Assembly: GCA_031835245.1 (NCBI GenBank)
Contig: JAVKOQ010000461.1
Location: 1-35,372 of the forward strand
Origin: Balamuthia mandrillaris
Taxonomy: Eukaryota > Discosea > Longamoebia > Balamuthiidae
Length of the DNA: 35,372 nt
Direction: 5' to 3'
The position numbers were made by a program, and so were the translations under genes. The notes below the pieces were generated by a model. That model worked only from the letters and a program-made list of their open reading frames with translations, ran no database searches and had not been told where the DNA came from. How positions within the stretch are numbered: the stretch's first letter is position 1; each line of letters starts with the position of its first letter. Positions 18,877-27,353 of this stretch are shown piece after piece.

Positions 18877-20499
18877 ATGACAACATTAGGGCCACGAACT
18901 TTTGGCTCTGGAGGCACTTCAGCCTTTGGCGCAACAAGCATAGAATCATACATTTCGCCACTTAGTGCAGCAGGAGATTTACTCAGCCATGATGGCTCTG
19001 AGCACACAAGAGTGCCAATTGGGCCATCTGGTACCATCCTCGCAGTTAATGCAGAAGGAGATGGTGTAGAATGGGCCTCCAGCAATAAACTGTCCACTGC
19101 TGGTGATCTTCTCACTCATGATGGCGTGGGAGAAGTTCGCATGGCGATTGGAAGCCCTAATCAAGTATTAACTGTAACCTCTGATGGCACAGACATTGAC
19201 TGGGTCACGCCGAGCACAACTGCGAGTGAGTTCTCAGGCAATCTCATCAAACTGAACACAGCAGAGATTATTGGCACAAATAGCGGCATATTAGCACATC
19301 GCAACATTAACAATGCAAGCCTTGGCTTTGTATCCACTGCCAACTCTGTTGATGGCTTTATGGAGCAAAACAATCAAGATGGCGGCAGAGAAGTCTTTCT
19401 AGATAGCGATTCCTCCGATATTGATGATTATTACAAGGGTTGGACAATAAAGATGACCAGTGGTGGCAGTAACGGTGGAATTGCCAAGATTCTGTCTTAT
19501 GATGGCACTAGTAAGATCACCAGGCTAGATGTGGGTGGAAGTACATTCCAATCTGTGCTGCAATTTGATGCTTACACAATGTATCATGTTGGCAGTGATA
19601 TTGATTCCACTTATGCTGAAGATACTCTTGCACAACCGACAACTGCAGATGGATCAGGGCATTACTTAAGTCATAATTCAAGCCAAGTGGATGATTTCTA
19701 CATTGGTTGGTACATCCAAATGGTAGATGGTGTTGCAGCAGGTGCTCTTGCACCAATTATTGCCTATGATGGCACTACAAAGGTTGCCACAACTGAGCCA
19801 AATCAGGACTTTGAATTTGCTACAATGGGTGATACTTACTGGTTGTTTGTTGCAAATGCGGGCTTCATTTGGGATGAATCAGCCAAGGAGTTTGCCTTTG
19901 TGGCTTTGACAGCACCTGAGTCAGGAGCATTATTTGATGCAATTCCTTTGATGTACTTGCCTAGTTCTATGTCGCGATTGAACTTGCTGCCCTACGCTGG
20001 TGCAAACTGCATGGCAATCATTCCACAGCCAATTCTTGCAGGAGAAAGGATCTACACTTTGCAAGACGCAGGAGATGATGGTTGGATATTGCCAACACAG
20101 CGATATGAGGTTGCAACCTACTTGGGGCCTGAACCTGGTGATACAGCACTCATCTCATCTGGAGATCCGCCCGTGTATATCTTCACAAAAACAGGGAATC
20201 TCATAACATGCAGCATCCCTGAAGTACTATTTGCAACTACTACACCTACTTCTGGCGCAAGAACAATGGTAGCAATGCCAGAGGAACTGCGGCCTTCTGT
20301 AAATCAATTGTTCCCGATTTGTATTATCAACAATGCTTCTGGCCTGATTGGCAATGTAGCTGTACGTGATGATGGCATACTGAGGATTCGCCCAGATATG
20401 AACACAGGTGCGACTTTGTGGGAAGGGTCAGTTGTCAGAGATTGTACTATTAAAGCAACTACTATTATGTGGCGAGTGGATGGCCCGTCTGATTATTAA
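18877..20499 (+). CDS. Fibre- or spike-like protein built from repeats (540 aa)
   Basis: Looks whole. The N-terminus is Gly/Ser-rich (GPRTFGSGGTSAFGATSI). Two tandem units of about 40 residues follow, each with AGDLL(S/T)HDG, (V/M)(P/A)IG(P/S) and an AEGDGVEW-like end. Two longer units of about 75 residues follow, each with a (D/H)NSS.(I/V)DD(Y/F)Y.GW.I.M pattern and an (S/A)YDGT(S/T)K step. The C-terminal 200 residues are beta-rich with no recognised head domain. The AGDLL...DG units are typical of trimeric phage and large-virus fibres. It follows the minor capsid genes, which fits a vertex fibre for host binding. Confidence 0.65.
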   Translation: MTTLGPRTFGSGGTSAFGATSIESYISPLSAAGDLLSHDGSEHTRVPIGPSGTILAVNAEGDGVEWASSNKLSTAGDLLTHDGVGEVRMAIGSPNQVLTVTSDGTDIDWVTPSTTASEFSGNLIKLNTAEIIGTNSGILAHRNINNASLGFVSTANSVDGFMEQNNQDGGREVFLDSDSSDIDDYYKGWTIKMTSGGSNGGIAKILSYDGTSKITRLDVGGSTFQSVLQFDAYTMYHVGSDIDSTYAEDTLAQPTTADGSGHYLSHNSSQVDDFYIGWYIQMVDGVAAGALAPIIAYDGTTKVATTEPNQDFEFATMGDTYWLFVANAGFIWDESAKEFAFVALTAPESGALFDAIPLMYLPSSMSRLNLLPYAGANCMAIIPQPILAGERIYTLQDAGDDGWILPTQRYEVATYLGPEPGDTALISSGDPPVYIFTKTGNLITCSIPEVLFATTTPTSGARTMVAMPEELRPSVNQLFPICIINNASGLIGNVAVRDDGILRIRPDMNTGATLWEGSVVRDCTIKATTIMWRVDGPSDY

Positions 20500-20541
20500 A
20501 TTTTGAACAAAAAATAAGATAATTATTTTAATATAATCACA

Positions 20542-20928
20542 ATGTCAAGACAATTTGAAGAGACAACTTTTGCCAAAGCAGGCATTGCAACTTATGAGGA
20601 TTATTTAAATTTGAAGGCTTATAAACCAACGCAATTGTATTTCCAACATAATGGAGAATGGTTCAAAGGCCTTGGAATTGCCACTACAACTGGTGGTGAT
20701 GGCAGTGCAAAGGTGTATAAATATGTTGGCAAGGATGGATGCGCTCAAGGCCTGCTTATACTCTTTCCTGGTGAAGATCTTGAGGATTGCAAGAAGAGAT
20801 ATGTTGGGAAATGTGGTATTGATTCTGGACAGCTTCTGATTTGTGATCCTTGCTATGTACTGCTGAGTGAAATGAAACCCAAGCGAAAACATGATAAAAA
20901 GACCGCATTAATGGAACTACTTGGATAA
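20542..20928 (+). CDS. Small protein with a DSGQLLICDPCY motif (128 aa)
   Basis: Looks whole. The central part is beta-rich (QLYFQHNGEWFKGLGIATTTGGDGSAKVY). The hallmark is GIDSGQLLICDPCYVLLSE near the C-terminus, followed by a basic tail. The DSGQ..I.DPCY pattern occurs in bacterial and phage proteins of unknown function, to my recollection. The ATG lies just after an AATATAAT stretch. It ends the plus-strand fibre group. Confidence 0.5.
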   Translation: MSRQFEETTFAKAGIATYEDYLNLKAYKPTQLYFQHNGEWFKGLGIATTTGGDGSAKVYKYVGKDGCAQGLLILFPGEDLEDCKKRYVGKCGIDSGQLLICDPCYVLLSEMKPKRKHDKKTALMELLG

Positions 20929-21006
20929 GCAAAAAAATATGTAGCCATTTTTTTGACTCAATCATAATATATATATTACAACAGGTTCAAATTTCAGGGC
21001 CAAATT

Positions 21007-21177
21007 TTATGTGGACTTATGTTTATCTTTCAAGTAATCTGATAAGTCAGTAAGATGACTATGTATCCTATCAAGAGAAGCCATAAATTCTTGATGACAC
21101 TTTTGCATATCATCCAGTGCCTTCAATGCTTTTTCCATTCCTTCAACATATTGTTTCAATGCTTGTTGTTTCTCCAT
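21007..21177 (-). CDS. Short coiled-coil protein (56 aa)
   Basis: I chose the ATG at 21177 (MEKQQALKQYVEGMEKALKA), preceded by an AAATATAAAG stretch. The protein is a single heptad-like helix, ending in LTDLSDYLKDKHKST. It is separated from the membrane-protein gene upstream by a 34-base block also found before that gene. Function unknown. Confidence 0.45.
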   Translation of the reverse strand: MEKQQALKQYVEGMEKALKALDDMQKCHQEFMASLDRIHSHLTDLSDYLKDKHKST

Positions 21178-21187
21178 CTTTATATTT

Positions 21188-21221
21188 AAGGCCACATTTT
21201 ATTTTTTGTTGCAAATTATTT
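21188..21221 (-). promoter_or_regulatory. Duplicated 34-base intergenic block, copy 1
   Basis: Identical at 33 of 34 positions to 21463-21496. On the minus strand it carries AACAAAAAATAAAATGTGGC, which includes AATAAA, and leads directly into the next gene. It may combine the poly(A) signal of one gene and the promoter of the next. Confidence 0.5.
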
Positions 21222-21453
21222 ATGAAGCCCAGACCCATCTTATGGTTGCAAGAAAGCCAACCAAAGAGAGACACACACCAATTCCTGTTGCAATACCAGC
21301 ATCAATTGCCAAATTAATATCTTTCTCCGAATACACTTTTTGATTGGTTTCCGTTCTGATGTTGGTTTCCATGTTGATATCAGTTTCCTCCACTGTGCAA
21401 TCTCCGGTCACAAAATTCGAGTTGTGTATATTGCCACAACAGACTACAAACAT
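21220..21453 (-). CDS. Small single-pass membrane protein (77 aa)
   Basis: Looks whole. The N-terminal half is polar with several Cys (MFVVCCGNIHNSNF) and a Thr/Glu-rich part. One hydrophobic segment near the C-terminus, AGIATGIGVCLSLVGFLATI, is predicted to span a membrane. TATATAAA abuts the start codon. Its function is unknown; the three membrane proteins in the element are not alike. Confidence 0.5.
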   Translation of the reverse strand: MFVVCCGNIHNSNFVTGDCTVEETDINMETNIRTETNQKVYSEKDINLAIDAGIATGIGVCLSLVGFLATIRWVWAS

Positions 21454-21462
21454 TTTATATAC

Positions 21463-21496
21463 AAGGCCACATTTTATTTTTTGTTGAAAATTATTT
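21463..21496 (-). promoter_or_regulatory. Duplicated 34-base intergenic block, copy 2
   Basis: Copy of 21188-21221 with one difference. It lies between the end of the 21497-21877 gene and the start of the 21220-21453 gene on the minus strand, the same relative place as the first copy. Confidence 0.5.
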
Positions 21497-21877
21497 CTAT
21501 TTCCTTCTTGTCACAACCATTTGCTTGGTGAAATCCCAAACGACTCCATGACCTAAATGACATAAACTGTTCGGAAAGTCAGCAAAAGAAAATAATCCTG
21601 AGTCATCATCAAAATAAAACTTTCACTTTCGGTATTCCTCAAAGTAATCTTGTTCATGATCAAATGAGACATATATCCCTACATCATCATAAGAAATAAC
21701 ATCTTTGATCCGCTTTCCTGCGAATTCCCATATGTGAATCCTCGTGAAAGTGTCTTTCATTTTGGCTTTGTGGTCATCTAGGGCCTCCATATGGCTGACA
21801 TAATCGCTAATCATGACTTTGATTTCATTTGGAAGGCTTAGAAGATCAACTCGCGGATCAATCTTGTACTCCGACAT
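21497..21877 (-). pseudogene. Unknown small element protein, broken
   Basis: About 125 codons starting at MSEYKIDPRVDLLSLPNEI. The first half resembles a helical LPNEIKVMISDYVSHMEAL motif, reminiscent of F-box-like starts (LPxEI...I..Y), though too short to assign. It then has acidic aromatic stretches (YVSFDHEQDYFEEYR). Broken. Confidence 0.35.
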
Positions 21878-21939
21878 CTTCTATATTAGTAAAATTTTAT
21901 TTTTTATTAAAAATTATATATCCTGATTAAATATACTTT

Positions 21940-21969
21940 GGCTTGCAAAGCAAGGGTGCAAAGCACCGC
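21940..21969 (+). repeat. Double-hairpin unit, copy 3 (intergenic)
   Basis: Two perfect mini-stems in tandem: CTTGC-AAA-GCAAG and GGTGC-AAA-GCACC. Both stems differ in sequence from the coding copies at 7721 and 10483, but the differences come in pairs that keep base pairing. It lies just before the short gene at 21974. Confidence 0.75.
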
Positions 21970-21973
21970 AAAA

Positions 21974-22174
21974 ATGGAAATGAAGCAAAATTCACTTGAG
22001 ACGATGGAAAGTTGCCTAAATGCGGCAAATGAATGATTAGAAAATATCACACATATAATCAAAATAATGCTCGCACATTCTGATTATTGTGATCCAATTG
22101 CCATTTTGCAGCATCGCATTGAGCAATTGCAAGCAGATATTGAGCAATTGTTTGCAAATGTTAACTTCTTGTGA
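21974..22174 (+). pseudogene. Short helical open region, broken
   Basis: About 66 codons starting at MEMKQNSLETMESCLNAAN and ending with an Ile/Gln-rich helix (HRIEQLQADIEQLFANVN). It looks like a small coiled-coil protein. It starts directly after the double-hairpin unit. Broken, and too short to assign. Confidence 0.3.
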
Positions 22175-22209
22175 CAACTCCAATGAAGCAATTATTATTA
22201 TTTTTTTTG

Positions 22210-22614
22210 TTATTCTGAGTAGGGGACTTCAGGATTTCTGGCATCTGGAGGCGGTTTTTGGCGCTGTTTAGCCATTTCTATTGCATGAATGACAACATCG
22301 GCATATGGCTTCTCAATCTGGGCAATAATTTCATCAATTAGCTGCTCAATCAACTCATTGATTTTGGGCACTGGCGGATAATGCTCCAGGACGAAGCCAA
22401 TCTTGATAACAGCCATCATTTTCCCCTCTGCTTTCATAAAGTGAACGGTTGGTACTATAACCCGTTGTTTGATCCATTTCTTGGCTGTTGGACAAACTCA
22501 CAACATTTCATCAATCTGAGTTAGTATGAGTCAGGCTGCTTTGCCAACATTTCACAGCTCAATGGAATCAACAGGGATTACCACCATTTTCTCAAAATCC
22601 ACATCAATTGTCAT
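22210..22614 (-). pseudogene. Unknown element protein, broken
   Basis: About 134 codons starting at MTIDVDFEKMVVIPVDSIE, with a C-terminal helical part (PKINELIEQLIDEIIAQIEK) and a Pro-rich end (PPPDARNPEVPYSE). TATATAAA lies at 22631-22638 upstream of the start. No recognised domain. Broken. Confidence 0.4.
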
Positions 22615-22665
22615 CCTAGGTTTCACTAAATTTATATATAAACAGGGGTAAATTTTTCTAATTTG

Positions 22666-22878
22666 TTATTTTATTCCAATTATTGCAATAATACTGGGCT
22701 TGATTTTCTTTTGTCACAATATTGTGTAACCACATGGCGGTTTTTGACGCCATTTCAGATATTGCCCACTGTCATCCATTTTGGCAGTTTTGAACTTGTG
22801 TTTTTGCAACCAATTGTGGGATTTTGCTTCTGTCCAATATTGCTTCTTAAACCACAGGGATTGTATTTCACTCGGCAT
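22666..22878 (-). pseudogene. Small phage-like protein with a W...A..WL..H motif, broken
   Basis: About 70 codons starting at MPSEIQSLWFKKQYWTEAK. The pattern W(x)2A(x)3WL(x)2H(x)KT...LKWRQKPP recalls a short motif common in phage head-associated and large-virus proteins, where a helical WL..H unit is followed by an RQ..P strand. The assignment is by eye. It lies just downstream of hairpin module copy 4. Broken. Confidence 0.4.
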
Positions 22879-23036
22879 TCTTAAATTATCGGAACAAAAA
22901 ATATTCACATCAATATATCAAAAAATGTGTGGAGGTATAAGGTCGCCACCAGATTGCTGAGATTGGATTTTCAAGAAAAACTGCAAAAAATCATCAAAAA
23001 ATGCGAAAATTTGCAAAAGTTGCATATGGCAATTTC

Positions 23037-23215
23037 TTGAGTTGCCCAAAGTGTTGGCAAAAGTCGGCATCAGGAAGCCTTCCCAGCCTCTGAGGGTAAC
23101 CACACCTATCTTACGCTCAGGTTTCCAAGTATCTCTATAATATAAATTGTTACTTGGAAAGCTGAGCAGAAATTGGCAAAAAATGAATTTATTATGTACA
23201 GGAAGCCTCGGTTAG
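23037..23215 (+). repeat. Hairpin repeat module, copy 4
   Basis: The core hairpin at 23115-23167 is identical in form to copies 1, 3 and 5. It is flanked by GTCGGCATCAGGAAGCCTTCC on the left and ACAGGAAGCCTCGG on the right, and touches the 3' end of the primase-helicase gene. The AAATTGAAC upstream arm of the long form is not recognisable here. Confidence 0.85.
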
Positions 23216-23217
23216 CC

Positions 23218-26200
23218 TCAAATGTTAATTCTCCACCATCCCTCTGCCATCCTCTGGAACTGGCCAGACTCCTTCAGGTAGAACATATTGTGATCGGAAT
23301 TATTTCGGCGGATTTTCATATCGAAAACAGACATAAGTATAATATTTACATATTCCAATTTTTGCTTGAAATCACGGGCATTCAACAGATGCGGATTTTT
23401 GACTTTCTTGTCAAATATCATCTTCATCTCATCTTTTTTGTCACTTACCAACTTGATAATTTCATCAATTCTCCTCTCTAATTCCTGCCAATGTAAGTAT
23501 TGCAAGTGAAATTTGTTGATTTTGTGAGTCCAATCATTGTACAGAATGTTAATGAAATCAAGTCCTGCTATGATTGCCCACAATGACTTATCTTTATCAA
23601 TATTTTGAATCAATTTCTGTTTTTCATTGAATTGCGCATTGTAGCTGAGAAGGCGTTTAGCTCTGATTTCGAGTGTATCACTGTTGAGCTGATTCAGGTT
23701 GGCAAACACTGATTTAAGGGTTGGTTTATCATATTTCTTGATTATCGGTGCAGTCAGCTGCTCTTCTGGCAAATGATAATATTCAGCCAGATTATGCTTA
23801 CTGAGGGCTAATTTATCATCTTGGGCAAGAGTCTCGCAATTCTGCAATCATTTGGCCTTGTCTTCATGTATGTCTCTAGCATTTGCCACAGCTTCTGCTT
23901 TCTGTTGGTCATGGAGTTTCACAAAGGCTTTTTTTTTGACCCTCATACAGGCCGCTTCAGACTTGGTAAGGGTTGCATCGTTAGCTCCGTTGATCACAAA
24001 GCCCGCTTCTGCCCTCAATCAGACAAACTCCTGCAAATAATTGTTCTTGCCCCTGTTCCGCTCCACAATATTGTTCAAACAGATATAGTACTGCATATCC
24101 TTGCAAAGAAAGTCGGATTCGCCCATATGATCCAAATACTGTTGTCCTTTGATGATTTCCCAAGTTGCACTATCTTTTTGCATATTTGCAGGCAAATCCG
24201 CAATTGAGGCAATCTTACGGAGGGACTTTTCAACCACTTCAACTGTGTCAGGAAGCCCCCGATTGGCCGCATCGATACAAATATGATATTCTTTGCTTGC
24301 CACATTTCACACCCTGCCCAACATTTGCACGCTGGTTTTGACAAGAGTGGAATAGTTGGTGAAATAACCGAAAACCTTGTCGAAATGCTCCTGCTTGAAC
24401 GAAATCACAGCAGAGATTGTTGAGGTATATATCAAAATATGGCATTTGACCCACTCTTCATTGACATTTTCGAAATCCTTGCGTTCCTCAGGTATACTAT
24501 CAGAGCAATACATCTTGATAACTGCTTCCGGATTTCGCTTCTTACACTCAGTTGCCAGGTATTTGGCCTGTTTGGAGGAATTTGTTGCTACTACAAAGGG
24601 CTTATCAAGAGCGGTATCAGTTGCACGCATAACTGCCGCTTCCCATTCTTGTGGGCTAGGGTAGAACTCATCATTTCCTGCTAATTCGCGCTCTGGCCTC
24701 CATTCATTGATCTGCATCAACACTTTTCACCCACAGTTTCGCAACAGTTCATAAGAGCAGAACTTGGCCATTGCATCCATTGCAATGATGTATTTCGAGT
24801 TGTGCATCAACCAGTTGAACATTTGGAATATGGCATCAGAATTACCCCATTGTTCAATGTTTTTATTGTCAAACTGTGCATGTATCTGCTTTATTTCATC
24901 CAGAATCAACACCGTTGGCACATTTGGCAAGATTTTGATGCGGTGAAGGGAATCTACTTGGCAAATCAAGCGCATTTGGTCCAACTCGCCTTTTACATTG
25001 TGATAATTGGTGAAGCCTACCAGCTTTGCCTTTGCATCCGTCATATAAGAGCATCAGAAGCTTACTACAATCACTCTTGTGGCCGCATCTAAACCCGCTA
25101 TGTATCACAATAGGGCTTTTGTTTTGCCAGTTCCCATCAGTGATTTGAGCAGGATAGTATCATATTGATCCGTAAATTGCAAATCTCGGCATAGTGGCTC
25201 ATTGTATTGCAGGATTGAAAATTCCTCTGGTGGCTGATAAATTGGGCCTTTTGGCAAATATTGCCTGATGTCAAAGTTCTGAAATCGGGTTGCAGGTTGA
25301 GTGTCTGTTGCGATTCTGCCAATATTAAGGCTAGTATTTGCACCAGTAAACCGCTTGGCAAGCTGACAATGCAAATTGATGAAGCCATGTTGCAAAACTG
25401 TGAGCATCAGTGTATTGTCACAATCATGCACACAAGCGCAGATATTGCAGTGGGAAGGCCTCTCACATCGGAACAGGAACAGGTTATGGTGCCTCGCATT
25501 GAATGTAAAGCCGGTTGTGTGTGCAGAAGTGATTCTCAGTACCTCTGCTTCATTGCCTGCAAATTCCACAATGTTGTGTTTCTCGGCAGGGATTGACAAG
25601 GCAGGAAGCGGAGTGCTGCAAACTCTGGTGATGAGGCCGTCTTCAAAGGTGTGGTTTGATATGATGTGCTTTGTGCGGGTTGGGTCTTTGGCTTTGTGCG
25701 AATTAGGCATTCTGAAGCATTGGAAGGACTTATTCACACCATCATCAATCAGGGATTTGTAAAGTTGGTCCATAAGGCCCACCATAGTTGCTGTGAAGAA
25801 CTTAGCCTCCATGTGGTTAGCAACATAGAAATTCGTGATGATGTAATGCTGTGAGAACTTGTGATTGGCACTGGAATTGCAAATAACAATGTCTTTGGGC
25901 TTCAGTTCGCAATCATAAAGCAAGGAAAAGGTCTTCTTGATCACATCAAGTACTGCGGAGTGCAACCATTGCCTCTTGTGATCCTGTGCTGAGGCTGCAT
26001 CAAATTGGGCTTTCTTCTGTTCATATTGTAGAAGGTCTGATTGGTACTCTGTGGCCAACCACGCATCGAATAATTCATCCCCAAGAAGCTCAGGCTCAGT
26101 CGGAGGGATCAGCGCTTTGACTTCAGGAAGGGGATCAACTTCTGCTGCCTTTGCATCCAGGTCAAATTTCAGCTTCTGGGGCACCATTCCTCGGATGATT

Positions 26201-26388
26201 TCGTGCAATGTTTGTGATTTTGTTTCATCAGCAAGGAATTCTTCATAGCTGGGGTATACACAGAATTTTCTCTTTGTTTCATCAAAGATAATGAACTTGG
26301 GATCATTCTCAGTGAACTGTTCACAGCAGTCAAGGCAATCAGATTCTTTGCAGTCTTCTTTCAAAACAACATACGGATATTGTCTCAT
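23218..26388 (-). pseudogene. Primase fused to origin-binding-type SF2 helicase, broken
   Basis: About 1055 codons starting at MRQYPYVVLKEDCKESDC. The N-terminal half looks like an archaeo-eukaryotic/herpesvirus UL52-type primase: CNSSANHKFSQHYIIT, then QCFRMPNSHKA, and a zinc-binding region CERPSHCNICACVHDCDNT. The C-terminal half is a superfamily 2 helicase of the herpesvirus origin-binding-protein kind: Walker A LMGTGKTKAL, DEAD-like box LILDEIKQIH, IAMDAMAKF, VVATNSSKQAKYLA, and the arginine-finger-region motif SVQMLGRV. Such primase-helicases replace a family B polymerase in several Polinton-like viruses and transpovirons. This is the only replication enzyme seen in the element. Broken. 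Confidence 0.75.
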
Positions 26389-26420
26389 TTTGAAATATGA
26401 TTTAAATTTATTTTCTTCTT

Positions 26421-26429
26421 GTTTATATA
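26421..26429 (-). promoter_or_regulatory. TATATAAAC motif upstream of the primase-helicase gene
   Basis: Same nonamer and orientation as for the capsid and ATPase genes, about 33 bases before the primase-helicase start, a spacing typical of a TATA box. Confidence 0.5.
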
Positions 26430-26526
26430 GGTTGAGAGAGAAAGTCTTGATTTTATACCTGGTCAAACCTTGTATATAATAGGGACACATAATTTTTTAA
26501 CATAAATATTTAATTGGTGAACAAAA

Positions 26527-26784
26527 ATGATGAGAAAAACTTGTATTGTCAAGCAAAAACAGAGGTTGGCAGATGGAACTATCAAGGAATATCCCACTGA
26601 GCGGACATATTTTGTTAAGAATTTAGCGTTTTCTGATGAGATTTGCAATGAGATTTCTCAAATGTTGGCTGAGGGGAAATCAAAAAAGGCCATCTGTGAT
26701 AAGCTGGGTATCAGTAGATATAGGCTCAACCGGCATTTGGAGGACAATGAAGTCATCGCTGAAATTGACACTCGTGCCGAATAG
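26527..26784 (+). CDS. Helix-turn-helix DNA-binding protein (85 aa)
   Basis: Looks whole, ATG to TAG. The N-terminal part is a beta-like basic segment (KTCIVKQKQRLADGTIKEY). The C-terminal half has a resolvase/Hin-like helix-turn-helix: MLAEGKSKKAICDKLGISRY followed by RLNRHLEDN, with the usual (A/S)...LG(I/V)S turn. It is divergent from the primase-helicase, with TGTATATAAT in between, so it may regulate that gene or mark the origin. Hairpin module copy 5 starts immediately at its stop codon. Confidence 0.6.
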   Translation: MMRKTCIVKQKQRLADGTIKEYPTERTYFVKNLAFSDEICNEISQMLAEGKSKKAICDKLGISRYRLNRHLEDNEVIAEIDTRAE

Positions 26785-27036
26785 GGGCTTACTGTGCTGA
26801 GTTCTGATGATTTTTGATGATTTCTGCTCAGCTTTCCAAGTAACAATTTATATTATAGAGATACTTGGAAACCTGAGCGTAAGATAGGTGTGGTTACCCT
26901 CAGAGGCTGGGAAGGCTTCCTGATGCCGACTTTTGGCCAACATTTCGGATACCCCATTCCGACCAAAAATCGCAAGTGTGAATTTTGCCCTAAAATCAAC
27001 ATTTTTTGTTCAATTTTCACTAAAGTGCAAACATTT
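26784..27036 (-). repeat. Hairpin repeat module, copy 5 (inverted)
   Basis: Same module in the opposite orientation to copies 1-4. The core hairpin is at 26826-26878. The long form with the AAATTGAACAAAAAATGTTG arm is present, ending near 27036. It begins at the stop codon of the helix-turn-helix gene and precedes the gene at 27119. Confidence 0.85.
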
Positions 27037-27118
27037 TGGATACTTTTTGTTCAATTATTTTATCATTTAAAAATTTATGTGTCCTTATGTATATAGTAGT
27101 AGTATTGTAGTTACCAAC

Positions 27119-27337
27119 ATGAATCAATCATACTTTGAAATCCGCTGGGAAGCAATTGAGATATTGCAAGATAAACCGCTCAATGATTGGGAAAGGAAAT
27201 TCCTTGATAACATCAAATTCCGACCTGATTTGTCTGAGAAGCAGCGAACTGCTTACAACAGAATTTGCAAGAAATACCGCATGCTGAAATACATTGAAGA
27301 CATGAATGCACCCCTGCCCGAGTTTATTTGGAAGTAG
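27119..27337 (+). CDS. Small unknown protein with a WErkFL...LSxKQ motif (72 aa)
   Basis: Looks whole. NDWERKFLDNIKFRPDLSEK followed by QRTAYNRICKKYRM resembles a short helical motif seen in phage and viral replication-associated proteins, where a WE..FL helix is followed by LS.KQ. The assignment is uncertain. It follows the hairpin module and converges with the gene at 27354. Confidence 0.45.
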   Translation: MNQSYFEIRWEAIEILQDKPLNDWERKFLDNIKFRPDLSEKQRTAYNRICKKYRMLKYIEDMNAPLPEFIWK

Positions 27338-27353
27338 AATTGACAAAATAAGC

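Noticed and set aside
9157-27036. A CRISPR-like array, because five similar repeats are seen
   Set aside because: The copies are 2.5-6 kb apart, one is inverted, and there are no spacers.
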